Assembly: GCA_964036045.1 (NCBI GenBank) | Contig: OZ038381.1 | Location: 125,309,708-125,373,707 of the forward strand | DNA: 64,000 nucleotides | DNA from: Eutreptiella sp. 'Long Island Sound 2002' | Lineage: Eukaryota; Euglenozoa; Euglenophyceae; Eutreptiales; Eutreptiaceae | Direction: 5' to 3' | Shown here: one piece after another, positions 24,574 through 36,991 of the stretch | Position numbering within the stretch: the stretch's first letter is position 1 | How the letters are laid out: the number at the start of each line of letters is the position of its first letter | Made by a program: the position numbers and the translations under genes | Notes under the pieces: model-generated | Databases searched by the model: none | Told to the model about the DNA's origin: nothing | Seen by the model: only the letters and a program-made list of their open reading frames with translations

Positions 24574-26930
24574 TGAAGCCGGTTCGGACCCCCGTGGCCA
24601 TCCTGGGGTCACTTGGCGTGTGTATCTATGTGCCGGCAAGCCGCAATTGGCTGATATCATACTCTCCTATCCACCTGAACTAACCCGATGTGATGGTGTG
24701 ATAGGTTTGGCCATTCCGGCTACGAGCGGCCATATTCAGAACCGAGGCGCCGCCAGCTGAGATTTATATATCAGAATATCAGGAATCAACAGGGTTTTAT
24801 TATCATGATGTTTCCGTAATTTTTCAGCCTTTCGTTCTGATGGTCAATGTATCGGCGACCGTCAGTTGGCTCGCGATTTTGCGTTAACCGATTGGTTAAC
24901 TGTTATTTCCAGATATTTTGGCGGATACTCCGTTGAAGGGTCAGATTTCATCAGCAAAGGGTTCGTTGCTTCCGCAATTTTCTAAATAAGCACTTGAAAT
25001 TTTAATCTGAATTTTTCGCGATGTCGAAATCGGATTTTCGACTTCGACATCGCCGCACTTGATTTGGACTTCTTCGAGTGGTCATACTCTTTTCCCTATG
25101 CCCAAATCAGGTTTCCCTTATACTTGCCACCCATTTGACTTGGAGATATGGGGGAAACAAAAGTGAATCGTGGGACCACTTTGAAGAACCATATCTACGA
25201 GCGAGTGTGAGGAAAGAGAAAAAAGAAGGTTGCGTTGCAAGCGCCTTGGTCTCAAGTTAATTCGGAAAGCATCACACGCCTTTGGTGTGTACACATGCCC
25301 GATGTAGCAAGGGATAATGGTCACGGGGGTATAAAGGGATATATAACCCTTGGACCGTGCAACCGGATATTTTAATGCGACTTTCGAGTGTACCGCATGA
25401 GTGTTGGGGTTGCATAGTTCCTTTCCTTGGGTTCCTACGTATTTTAAACGTGAAGTTCTGTCCATGGAGGGGCAGGGCATATCATGGTGGGAGCCACATT
25501 TTGAGGGTATGTGTTATATGCATGGTATATGTTTGATATGCTCACGCCCATGTTATATATCTTCGTGTGGCCGAAGAGATGGGGAGCCATACGTGACAAG
25601 GGTCTTGCCCATGTCCCAATTGTGGGATTCAAAGCGCTAGACCAACTCTACCGCATATGTATTGCTCATGGTATGTTTGACAAAGAGATCCATGAGTGCA
25701 CTCCCATTTTCATGGGGCATGTAGATATGAGTGGCGAAGGTATCTCTATGCGCCTGATGGGGGATCCAAGTGGGGGAATTGTTCGTAGATGGTTCCAATC
25801 ATTTGTGTATTGAACCATAAGCGGATATCATGGGTGAGCATAGAGATATACTATCATGACAACTTTGTATTTGGTCATATTTTCATGTTTTTGACCTCAA
25901 CTTTTGCTCATTTTTGCATTTTGTGTACTTACCTGATTGGCAAACAGCAAGAGGCCTATGGAGAGTCGAACAATGGTATGTTGTTCATATATTGGCATAT
26001 GCTTCGGAGTTGAACACCACCATATGCCGAATCGCGTACTCCATTTGGCTTGGCGCACGAGGGATCACAAGAATTGGTCTCCAGATCGTGGGCTGCCTTG
26101 GGCAGTGCGTGGCGCCCATATCTTAAGGGGTTTTGAGGGTAAAGTGGGGATGTACATGGGCATTGACCTTTGGTCTATATCCTCCATGAATATTAGACTT
26201 CTATTCCATGCATGCTTTGAGCCTTCGGATAAGTGGTAACTTCAAATTTGAGCATATATGTGATATATGGCCAATATGGTGTGAATTGGCAGTTTTTTGG
26301 CATGTTATGAGTTCAAGCTCATAGGTCATTTCTCCAAGCCCATTCGACTCCAAGTCCAACCAAGGTTATGTCAGGGTAGGACATGGTCCTGAGTGCCACT
26401 CTAGGCCATGACACGCCACCTCCCATATTGGGCTAGGATTTATAGGCTTGGGGGTGAACAGATTTTTGGGGTTTGTGTAGTGCCTTGTGACACATGGCAT
26501 TCAGCCATCTCATTTGACTTGGTTCAGGGCAATATGTTGGTGAGTCAAGGGAAGGTCCTGAGTCCAGGGAATGAAGGGTTTATGGCTGTGAATGTGTATG
26601 TCTACCTCTTTCCCCAACTTTGCTTTATTTGTGTTCATATGCCAACTTCAGGGCTTTCTTCCTTGGTGCAATTCTTGTACATGCCCGCCATCGTGAGACA
26701 GTCGATGTGCTGAACGAAAGCCCGCAGCCTGATTTGGATTGTGAATTGGGTTATTGCTGTACTTGTGGGATCTGGTTGCTATTCAGGGTTGAAGGAGGAT
26801 TTTATTTTCTATATTTTTGGATTTTGGACCCTGGACTTTGAGAAATGCAGGCATTAATCTGGAGCAAATCAGCAGGGATTACAGGCAGAAGGGGCACAGC
26901 GGGGGCCGGTCCTGGTAGGGACCTTCTATA
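24574..26930 (+). repeat. Element A 3' LTR
   Basis: A direct repeat of 13746-16102, beginning TGAAGCCGGTTCGG and ending CTTCTATA against CTTCAATA in the 5' copy. Open frames here are shared by both LTRs and show no known domain. Confidence 0.9.
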
Positions 26931-27365
26931 GGAGCATGGGGAGCCATCTCCGGTTGACCTTCGAGCATCTTGGTTTCCGGGAACTCGCCTGTGGCTGGGC
27001 GAGACACCTCCCCTATTGGCAGGGTTTCAGGGTCCGGACTGAGCAGGGCATGGGTTGTGTTTGAGCCCCCGCCCCCACGAGCCACTGTGAGGGTCGGACC
27101 TGGGATTGAGATATGAGTTGGGACTGAGTGTCTATAGTCCTGTGATGCCCTTACCTCAGTCCAGTCTTAACCCCATGTGTACATATCCTGATGTGTTGCT
27201 GTACATACTTTCGTTCCCTTGTTTCAGAGTGGCAAGGATCCTGACACGCTTTGTCACATGACGCGAGCGTAATAATGCCCCTGTGAGCGCAGTGCTTCGC
27301 CTGCCTGCTTGCTTGTGCGTGTCACCGCAGCGTCCCGTGGCCAGGCCCCCCACAGGAACGTGTCA
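26931..27365 (+). repeat. Right GGAG duplication of A, then remainder of the B1 5' LTR
   Basis: 26931-26934 is the right-hand GGAG of element A. 26935-27365 continues the B1 LTR and aligns with the end of the B1 3' LTR (to 41263) and with both B2 LTRs, ending in GTCA. Joined with 11358-13745 it gives an LTR of about 2.8 kb. Confidence 0.85.
27242..27252 (+). promoter_or_regulatory. B1 5' LTR self-primer site (one mismatch)
   Basis: TGACACGCTTT is the counterpart of TGAAACGCTTT, which is intact in the other three B-type LTR ends (41140, 47204, 61415). The motif is complementary to the primer site that follows the LTR. Here one base has changed. Confidence 0.5.
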
Positions 27366-27376
27366 AAAGCGTTTCA
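27366..27376 (+). other. B1 self-priming primer-binding site
   Basis: AAAGCGTTTCA begins at the first base after the LTR end. It is the exact reverse complement of TGAAACGCTTT inside the B LTRs. No tRNA-like TGG start is present. Confidence 0.65.
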
Positions 27377-27749
27377 CCGCCGCGGGGTTCCCCATCCCCC
27401 GCGTGCCACTCGGGGCCACCCGAACCCCGAGCAGCGCAGCGCAGCAGCTCGCAGCTTGCAGCTCGCAGCGCAGCGCAGCGGCTCACAGCGCCGCCCGGCA
27501 ACAGCGCCGAGTCCCTGAAGGAAGTGCAGGGACCAGAACTCCGACATCAACGAGTTCCTTCAGCCTACCAGCAAAGCCGCACTCCCAGCTACAGCAACCA
27601 CCTCCACAACCACCGGCCGACCAGCACCGGCCGCACTCCCAGTCCAGTGCTACGTCAACCGCTTCAACAACCACCACCAGGACCAGTCCGTTGAGCGGAA
27701 CGAGAGCGCACCAAGGACCTCAAGACCAAGTACGCCCCCCGCTGCCGTG
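27377..27749 (+). other. B1 gag leader
   Basis: A non-coding leader with a (GCAGC)n-like run at about 27431-27490, also present in B2 at 47395-47475. No gene is seen. Confidence 0.5.
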
Positions 27750-30700
27750 GTAAACTGGCAAGAAGCGGGCAAGACGTGGCCGCGGCCCCACACCCATGCG
27801 GTGCGCCTAATGCGTTGATTGGTGTGGGACCAGCACTTTCGCCACAGCCATCCCCAGTGCGAAGGCGGCATGCCCGGGAGCTTCGAGCTCCGCGAGGACA
27901 TGGGCCCCGACCGCCTGCAGGCAGTCGAAGACTGGCTGCGGGTGGAAGGGTTTGCCTTCTGCTTCCGCCAGAGGCGCTGGAGGGTCCGGACCCAGCCAGA
28001 CAGGCCCGGCGAAGGGCTGCCCCCCGACGGGATTGAGGGGGACGAGAACTCCAACGAGTACCCGTCGGGCGCCAAGATCAACGTCTCCATGTGGGACATG
28101 ATCGAAAGGAAGTTCCCGGAGCCGGGGACCGAGCGCACGCTGCAGGGAAGCAGCAGCAGCGCGTCTCCGGGGAAGGAGAACCGGTCCGCCGGGGACAGGA
28201 AGCGGGACCATAAGTGGCGGGAGTACCAGGAATCCCTGGCTGCTGAAGCCGCCCAAGCCGCCAGGGGCGGAACCCTAGCCGCCAGCCCCCAACGGGCCAC
28301 TGGCGGTCACCATCCCGGCCACACCACCCTTGGCGACTTCCTCCAAGTCGCCAAGCATGCCAAGGCCAAGCCCCGTCAGCTGCACCTGAGGAAGTCAGGC
28401 CCCAGCAGTGATGTGGAGTCGGCCCACCGCGGGAGGATGCCGGCCGACCAGGCTAGCTCCAGCAGCAGCGTCGCTCCCGACCAAAGGGACGTGGCGCGCG
28501 CCTGTGAGCGCGCCTGTGGGGTGCCCTGCAACCTTCGGGTTGCCCGGCAACGGGCCCCGCAGCAGAACGCTGCCTTGGAGGGCGCCGTCGGCATCGCCCA
28601 GCAGGAGGCTGCGGAGTGGGAGCATGGCATGGCCATCCACGCCTCGACCATGGCGGCCATTGCGGCCGGACTCACGGCCAGAGCCGCCCATGAGGCAGCG
28701 ACTGCCCAGGTCAAGGGTGAGGCGGCGGCAGCCGCCGAGGAAGCCCGCCTCACGCAGGAGGCCATTGCCTGCAAGGAGGCCGAGGTGAAGGCGCTGGCAG
28801 AGGCGCTTGCCCGGGAGAGGGCAAAGAAGGAGGCAGAGGAAAGGGCCCACGCCGAAGCAACGGCCAAGGCCCAGGCAGACGCCGCCAGGAAGGACGCCAT
28901 CGAGGCCGCGCGACGGAAGATCGCTGAGGAGAGGGCCAAGACGGAGGCGAAGCTGGCGGCGTTGGAAGCGGAGAAGGCTCAGCTGCAGCAGGCCAGAGAA
29001 GCCGAGGCGGCTCGTGCCCGGAAGGAGGCCGAAAGGCGAGCTGCCGCAGCCACGGCCGCCGCAATGGCGGAGGCGGAGGCCAAGCTCCGCCGCGAGACTC
29101 CCCCGGGAGGATCCCGAGTCGAGACCCTTCGAAAGCTGTTCGAAGGGGACGCCTCCTCCAAGATGGCGCTGGATCCGGAGGAGGTGGACACAGGCAGCAG
29201 TGGGAGCAGTGGCCCCAGTGCTTACCGACGGAGGAGGGGTAAGGGGAAGACCCCCGAGAGGTCAAGGAGGCCAGCGGGCGGACACCCCCGCGACTCCGAC
29301 CCCTTCTTCACCGCCAGCGACGGGGATGAACGAGGCCGCCAACATCGCCGAGGAGTGGCTGGCGGAGGAGGCGGAGACGTCCCAATGGAGCCGGAAGGTG
29401 AAGATGAGGATCTCCCTCCTCCCTACCGGAGCTCGGAGTCTTCCGAGACCGAGACACCCAGGTGGGGCGACATGGACGAGGATGATGACATGGACTTCGA
29501 GCACACGAAGAAGCCCCCATCCTCGGACCATCAGGACCCCCTGGAGCACGCTCACCAAGTGGACCCCCTGGAGGCGGACCAGCGGGCGGGGGAGGACCCC
29601 CTGGACCTGGCGGACCCGGCAGAGGCCCTCATGGAGACCCCAACGACCGACCAGGGAACGGCGACCCGGATTCCACCTGGCGGTGGATCGTCCACCTCCG
29701 CAGGAGGGTCCAGTCCCTCGAGCGCGAGGTAGACACGGGCAAGGGCGAGATGACTCGCATCGCCAGGGTCGCCGCGCACGCACAGAAGGAGCTGGACATC
29801 GCCAAGATCGAGATGGTCAAGAGCACCAAGGTCGCCACCGCCACCCAGAGGCAGCTGGACATCGCCAAGAGCGAGACCAGGCAGCTGAACAAGGGCATCA
29901 GCGGCCCGCAGCAGAGGTTGGACGTGCTGGAAGGCCGTGCGAGCGTCGGCAGCGACTACCCACCCCTGGAGTCTGGCTCATCGGACGACGGCTGGGGATC
30001 CGGACCAGGTCCAGGCAGACCCCACGCCCCCGGCGGAGCCCCCAGGAGTCGCCCCAGCGCCAGTGCCCCCTCTCTCAGCGCCCCCTCTCACCCCAGCGCG
30101 GGCCGCCGCAACGAGCGCGTGCCGCCCAGCAGTGGCAGTGAGCAGTGGCGTGATGAGTGGCTCAGCGCGGAGTACCACAATTGCCGTGCTCCACCGCGGA
30201 TACCGGTACGCCCCCGACGCCCCGGAACAGCCCGTGGAGCCAATCCCAATGGCTGGTGGACGTTATGTCGGACTCAGAGATGAGGTCCGCAGGAGGGACG
30301 TTGAGTGGGATGTCGTCGGAGGTGAGGACCTGGACCTGGACCTGGAGGAGTTCGACATTTGCCCGCCGCGTGCTGTACGAAGAGAGGCCGCTGAACGCAG
30401 CCGCCGGCGCCGTGATGAGGAGGCGTACATGGAAGGGGTACGGCGTGAACATCTAGGTTCAGCGTACATGGAGGAACCTCGGCGTGGCCACACGGATACT
30501 GGGGAGGAGATGGAAGTGGCAGCCGTGGGAGTCTGTGAGAGAGTCCGATGGGAACCTCGGTTGACCTCGCGGCCGGCGTTCATGGTCTCTAAGGCCGCGG
30601 ATGCCGCCGTGTTGGAAGACCTGAAGGACATCAAGCCCCCCATGTATGATGGCAACCCCCTCAACCTCGACCGCTTCTTGGAGAAGCTAGATGATTGGGG

Positions 30701-32041
30701 GGTGACCGTCACTGAATACATGGATCCCGCAGATGCGGAGAAATATGTCTTCAGACAGTTCAGGTACCGCCTGCCAGAATTGCTCCAAGAGCTATACTTT
30801 GTGGCGACCAAGGAGGGGAAAATCAAGACCCTCAAGGAAGCCAAGAAGTGGCTTAACGAGCAGGAGCGGCCGGACGCTTCGCAGCTGACTGCCAAGCGGT
30901 AGAAGGCCATCAAGCTTGAGCATGATGGTCGGGAGATCCGCCTACGGAATTGGCGGGACTTCCGGGGGAAATACACCCTCTTCCGCCGCAATGTGGAGGA
31001 TTGGAACGAAGGTGACGAGCAGGCTCGCCTGCTCTCCATGCTGCCGGAAGCATGGATCAAGAGAGTCACCAAGAGGGAAGCCAAGAGGGCCAAGTCCAAC
31101 CACACGGTCAAGATGATGCTCCCCAAAGAGTATCATACGAACGTGGTGGCTTGGACGAGGAAAAACGTGGTCCGGGATGTCAGACGGCACTCCCTGCGGA
31201 ACGCTCTCCTCATCACCGTCTCGGGCGATCGCGAGAAGACCGCGATGTGGCGCCTTGACGAGTGTGACGTGAGCGGCCAGACCATCCGTCTGCAGGCCAT
31301 CCTGGCACAGATGAGCTGCGACGAGATCTTGGAGTAGGTTGGAGAGGAGGTGCTCAAGGATTTCCGGAACCTCCACCACACCGGCGGGTTGAGACCTGGC
31401 GACCGCGACGTCAACTACGTTGGCGGGGGGCCTGGCGGGGAAGCTGCCATGGACCCAGGGGGAGCTGATGGCGATGAAGCTCTCGTCGACGATGACGACA
31501 ACGATGAGCCCGCCGAGATGGCCGTTTGTGCCTTCGTGGCCGACAACTTGAACGCGGGGAGCAACCGGGGAAACTGGAAGCCCCTGCAGCCGGGTGGGAA
31601 GAAGAAGGAGAAGAAGGACCCTCGCCGCATTGGCAACCCTCCGCTGTCCTTTGGGGAGTTCATACGGGCTCACCCTATGGGAGGAAGCAAGGCTTCAACC
31701 ATGACCACCGAACATGCCCCATCCACCAGGCCGACACGGAGGCCTACAAGAAGGCGCACGGGTCGAAGAAGCGTGCGCCCGCGGGTATCCGGGAAGCCAA
31801 AGTTAAGGTTGACAAGGACGAGCTCTCCAAGCTGATGTCTGTGGGGACCGAGTTGGCCAAGGAGATCCAGGAGATCAAGAGGAACTGGGTCCCCAGGTCG
31901 GAGAACAAGAACAAGGAGAACAACGAGAATGACAAGAACAAGGACAAGGACAAGAAGACTAGGAATAGGGGAAAGAAGAAGGGTGTCAACGAGGTTGATG
32001 CGGAGGAGAATACCCCTACCTCCACAACCGACGCCCCCTAG
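27750..32041 (+). pseudogene. gag: B1 gag (decayed)
   Basis: It aligns with B2 gag throughout. The start counterpart reads GTG GTA AAC where B2 has ATG GTG AAT. A TGA follows near 27815, then 27819-29732 is open. A deletion near 29515 removes most of the Gly/Pro-rich stretch of B2 and shifts the frame, which is regained from about 29750. Further lesions are TAG at 30900-30902 (Trp in B2), TAG at 31335-31337 (Trp in B2), and a deletion near 31680 that removes the first cysteine pair of the zinc knuckle. Recognisable features are a CERACGVPCN motif, a long Ala/Glu/Lys-rich coiled coil (about 28600-29100) and the capsid-like domain opening IKPPMYDGNPLNLDRF (about 30620-31140). It is clearly non-functional. 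Confidence 0.8.
32039..32041 (+). promoter_or_regulatory. In-frame UAG between gag and pol, B1
   Basis: TAG CGG, followed by the same downstream sequence as in B2 (GCCCCAGCTAGGGC could fold as a 4-bp hairpin). The gag tail and pol share one frame. Confidence 0.55.
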
Positions 32042-35000
32042 CGGAGCTCCTGCAGCCAAGGGCCCCAGCTAGGGCGGTCGCAGGATGGTGTCGTAGGAAG
32101 CGCCACACCATCCCAGTCGGGAGACGATAAGCACAAAGGGACTGCCGCGGGCGGAAGGCCTGGTCCGGCACCCAGTCGCGGTGGCGGGGTGAGGGCAAGT
32201 GAAGGCACGAACCCTTGCACCCGTCCATCCTTCGCGACCAAGAATGTGTTTGATGTACTTCAAGATCCATCTGGGAGTATCGGAGGATCACCCGGACCGC
32301 AGCTGGATGCTGCAGATGGGCAGCCTGAGCTTATTGTCCACGACCTGCACCAGTCGCTTGTTGAGCTTCTGGAACGGCCGGAGCTCCTGAGCTTGCACGC
32401 CGTGCACCGCGTTGGGCGTGAGCGGCAGTTGCACCTTAAGGTCCGTGCCTTATGCGGGGAAGTGGAGAAGGTCTTCGACGTGTTGGTCGACACGGGAGCT
32501 CAGGTCAGCTTGGTCAATGCTGGCCTAATTCCGCCAGAGTGTTTGACCGACAGTTGGAAACCTGTCAGGCTGAGGGTGGCGAAGGGCCAGTTCATGGTGG
32601 GAGGCACGAAGGAAGCGGCCATTTGGCTGCAGTTCGTGAACCACCGTAAGCTGAGCTGCCTGGACCTCGGCAAGGAAATCTTCCTGCAAGGTCGCTTCTA
32701 CGAGGCCGAGATGGACTGGGACATGATCGTTGGGTACGACTTCATGGTGGACACAAACTCCGGCGTTCTCCCGGCCCAGGCCTCCATGACCCTGTACCAG
32801 GAAGACCAGCTCTCGTGGCTTTTGTCACCTGAGCACCATGTGGAATGCCAATGGATCCACCCTGAACGCAATCAGCTTGAAGTAGCCGCGCTGGGCACTG
32901 AGCCAACTGGGCCAGCAAACCAGGAGTACGGCGTAATGCCGGAAGTGGCGAGCCGAGTGGTTGCGGACCTGGGAGCTTCGGATCTGACCATGGATGCGTT
33001 CTCTTCAGGAACCTCCGCCCATCTTCGGGTTTGTGAGAAGTACTGGAGCGCCCAGGACTCCGCGTGGAAGAAGCACTGGGGTCTGCATCAGGGTTTGATG
33101 TGGATCCATTGCCCCTGATGGGACATTCCAAGGGCGATAGCGAAGATTCGCAAGGACCGCTCCAAGGCAGTGCTGGTCGTTCCTATGGGATGCACCGAGG
33201 AGGAAGGTACCCGACATTGGGAGGTCTCATTGACCAACATGACCTTAAACAAGGTTGTCCTACCGGCTGGAGAGAGTGTCCATCAGGACGCTAAGGGACA
33301 GCCCATGCCACCACAGAGATGGCCAACGGAATTTCACTATGTGGATCGGGGCCTTGATCAGGCAGACGCCACGGACTTTGTGTGTGTCAACCGCATCATA
33401 GCAGAGCCCTGGCGGCAATGCTTTGCGGTTTCCCCTGTTGACATCGGAGAATCAGAAGACCCCCTCACGGAAGAGGAGTTGGATCTGGTTTAGGGGTATA
33501 TGGATCAGCCCCTTCACGACTGGGGAAGCCAGCGTGAGGGCAAAGGCCAGGACAAAGCCTGGTGGGAAGTGGACTCAATCGTCTCTGGTTCCTATGATGG
33601 GAATACTTTCGTAAGGAGGGTGCTGGACCACATGTCCAGCCAGGACGAGCCAATCGCAGGCAACCCCCCCACTTACGGCGACCTATTCCGTGGCAAGACC
33701 AGAGATGGCCCTTTGGGCCACCTGGGAAGACCACCTGAGCCGAAACCGAGTGGGGTCGCTACCCCTCAAGTAAGCTGAGTGGTCCAGGTACCCGAAAAGG
33801 CCAAGGCGGAGTCCGATGATTGCCCCAAGATCAAGGCATTGAGGGCCAGGCTGAAGCAGAAGTATGGTGATACCTTCTTCAGCGAAAACCCTGTGTTTCC
33901 CCCACCCGTGCGTGGACCGTATGGCGAGGCCAAGATACGACTGAAGCAGGACCCCCGTGTGTATCGGCACCGGGAGTTTGCCCTGAGGGGCAAGAGGAAG
34001 GAGGCCATGGAGAAGATCCTCCGTGACTTCATCGAGAGAGGCTGGCTCGAGCCGTGCCACTCCGTCGTCCCCAAGAAGGTGGCCGGGGAGTGGCGGCTCG
34101 TGGTCGACTACCGCGGCCTAAACGCCCAAACGCAGCATGACAGCTATACGCTGCCCCTCATTGAGGACATGCTGCAAAAACAACACTGGCGGAGGATCTT
34201 CACGGTGATTGACCTGAAACATGGTTATCATCAGATGCCTCTCGCCGAGGAGTCCCGTGCCTGCACAGCCATGAGCACCCCACTTGGACATCTCCAGTGG
34301 AAGGTGTTGCCCATGGGCGTTACCAACGGCAATGCGGCTTTTGAGCGGATGCTGGAGAACCTGCTTGAGCCGGTGCGTGACTGTGCGGACCCCTTCATGG
34401 ACGACGTGATCAGTCCATCCAGTATGAGCTATGAGGAGCTCCTCGAGGCACATGAGAGGGACGTCACTCGAGTGCTGGACCTTCTGTTTCGGCACAAACT
34501 CACGGGCAGCAGTGACAAGGCCACCAATGCGGTAAGCGAGGTGGTCTTCGCTGGCCACGTTGTCAGGAACGGGCAGCGAAAGCCCATACCTGGCAAGGTG
34601 GCTGCGATCGAGCACTGGGAAAAGCCTAAAAAACGGTCTCTGAGCTACGGGCGTACTCTGGGGTTCTGCAACTACTACTCGGGGTATATCAAGATGTATG
34701 CCGAGTATGCAGCCCCCATGACGACCATGCTCAAGGGCAACCGAGAGGAGACCAAGAAGGGGTCCAAGAAGGCTCTGGTCTGGAATGATGAGTCCGACCG
34801 TGCCTTTGAGGGGATGAAGCAGGCGCTGCTATCCGCAGTGGGTCTGCACCTCTTGGATCCTGACCGAAGATTCGTCCTGCGCATCGACGCTTCCGACTAC
34901 GCCGTTGGCGCTGTGTGGGAACAACTGCTTGACGATGGGAGGCACGTGCCCGTGGCCTTCTGGAGCGGAGTCCTGGCGGAAGGCCAGAGACGGACGTGGA

Positions 35001-36991
35001 CGCCCCGAGAAAAGGAGGCGTATGCCATCGTCATGGCTCTCAGGAAATCGGCTGGGTACATAGCCCTCCATCCCGTCACCGTCTGCACCGACCATCAGAG
35101 TCTGCAGTCGTGGCACAAGGAGCACGTGGACACCCTCTCTGGTCCCGCCTCCCGACGGGCAAGATGGCATGAGACCTTGACGAAGTTCGACCTGACGGTT
35201 GTGTATGTTCCTGGCAAGGACAACACCGTGGCGGACTGTCTCAGTAGGTGGGCCTATCCCGCCAGCAAGGGCATGACCGACGTGTCTGCCCATGGCGATG
35301 AGGCTGAGACCGCTGGGGCCAAGAGGATCATTGAAATGGAGTGCCTGATGGAGGAGGAGGGTGTTAACTGCTTCGTCGTCATGGCTGCGGATGCCCCCCT
35401 CGGAACGAGGATGGGCAGAGCGGTCAGAGTACTCGCCCCTGATGGAGCTGAGTCCGACAAGCACGTCTTCCCTGAATCTTGCCTCCAGGAGGACTGGACC
35501 GACGACTACGCTAAGTCTGAGGCCTTTGCGGCCGAATATAGGGCTGTGACCGACCCTGATGACGGGCAGAAGTGGCCAAAGGGGCTAACTGAGGAAGATG
35601 GCAAGCTCTACCGGAATGGTAAGCTGCTGGTCCCAGAGTCCCGAATGCTCGAGCTATGTGAAGCTTGGCACCACCACATGCTGCACCCAGGGGTCAAGAA
35701 GCAAGCCCTGGACATGCAGAGCCGGTTTGAGATCGACCAGATTGGTCTCTACACCGCCATCAAGAAGGTCAGGAAGGGTTGCTCGGTCTGTCAGGCCTGC
35801 AATCCCGATAACCGGAACGTCAAGTGGGAAGCCCAATGGACCCCGGTGCCTGACCAGCCCATGGAGAGCGTAGCCATGGATGTATTCTCCATGCCTGAAG
35901 TTCACATTGGCAAAGAGACCTTTGACTCTGTGGTTCTTTGTGTGGATCGCCACAGTGGCTACGTAGTAGCCGTTCCGGCACGCAAAAAGGGGTTGCTTGC
36001 CAAGGAAGTGGCAGTCATGATGATTCGTCATTGGCTGACCGTCTTTGACATCCCCCGCACCATTTGCAGTGACCGAGGGCCCCAGTTTACTGGTGGCTGG
36101 TTGAAGGCCATGTGTTCCCTCATGGGAATACGTCATGCCAAGAGCGTCGCCTATCTCAGCCGGTCCAATGGCCGGGCTGAAGTGGCTGGACGGCAGCTGT
36201 TCGAGAAGCTGCGCAAGATTCACATCACCAATCTACGTCAGAACTGGTTTGAGGAGATGTGGCCTGCTCTGAAGGCCCATCATCACACCCCCACTCCGGG
36301 TGGTTTGTCCCCTCACCAGATTCTGTTCGGAAGGGACCCCCTTGGTCGGGGACTTCCGTTGTCTGGTGATGGTATGGCCATGGACGCCAAGGAATTCTTC
36401 GCGCGGCAAGAGCAAAAGGCGCGGGACATCCGCCAGCGGCTCGAGAATGAGCATTCTGAGCGTCAGAAGTCCTCCCCGAGCTCGACAGCGCAAAAGTTCA
36501 GGGTGGGAGACCCATTGTGGGTGATCAGACCCCGCCATATGGGCACCCACCGCACCAAAACCTGGTTCACACCCGGAGAGGTGGTCTGCAGGATTGGTGA
36601 GTACACCTACCGCATCGAGGTGGGTCACGGACAGTTCCAGGACCGCCACGAGAGTCAACTCCGTGTGCGTGAACCCGACCTCCGTGGCCAACATGGGTCC
36701 CTGAGCTACGCCGCACATGAGACTGATTCGGACGACGATTACGCTGAGCAGGACGAATATACCGTCGAGAAGATCCTGGCCCAGCGTCCGAACGCCTCGG
36801 CACCCGGAGGCCTGGAGTTCAAGGTTCGTTGGCGAGGCTATGGGCCGTCCCACGACACCTGGGAACCTGTCCCCTCGTTCGTGCCGCAGATCAATACCCC
36901 CTTCATGGACTACATCCGCAAGCACGAGAACAAGATCCATGTCTCGGACTTGGCAGCACTCACCGGGGCGATTGCAGCCAGGGGCGCCTGA
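32042..36991 (+). pseudogene. pol: B1 pol (decayed)
   Basis: One frame from 32042 to 36991 with three stops relative to B2: TGA near 33116, TAG near 33491 and TGA near 33776. From 33779 it is open for 1070 codons. Protease DTGAQVSL lies near 32490 and the extra domain (DAFSSGTSAH, DSAWKKHWG) near 32990-33280. RT has lost 21 nt just after CHS, removing an EWASPCF block, and about 9 nt just after the FMDD box. A short stretch near 34630-34655 is read in a shifted frame because two extra A are balanced by one later extra base. RNase H, zinc region, integrase core (CSDRGPQF, NGRAEVAG) and chromodomain (about 36755-36940) remain readable. The RT lesions alone should abolish activity. Confidence 0.85.

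Larger units (their letters stand above)
13746..26930 (+). mobile_element. Element A: chromovirus-type LTR retrotransposon, nested in B1
   Basis: A 13,185-bp element: two LTRs of 2357 bp (13746-16102 and 24574-26930), tRNA-type primer site 16103-16114, gag, in-frame UAG at 19112, pol to 24181, and a polypurine tract before the 3' LTR. The LTRs begin TGAAGCCGG and end in ATA rather than CA. The pair looks only a few percent diverged, less than B1, as expected for the younger nested insertion. Pol carries three stops and gag one frameshift. Confidence 0.9.
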
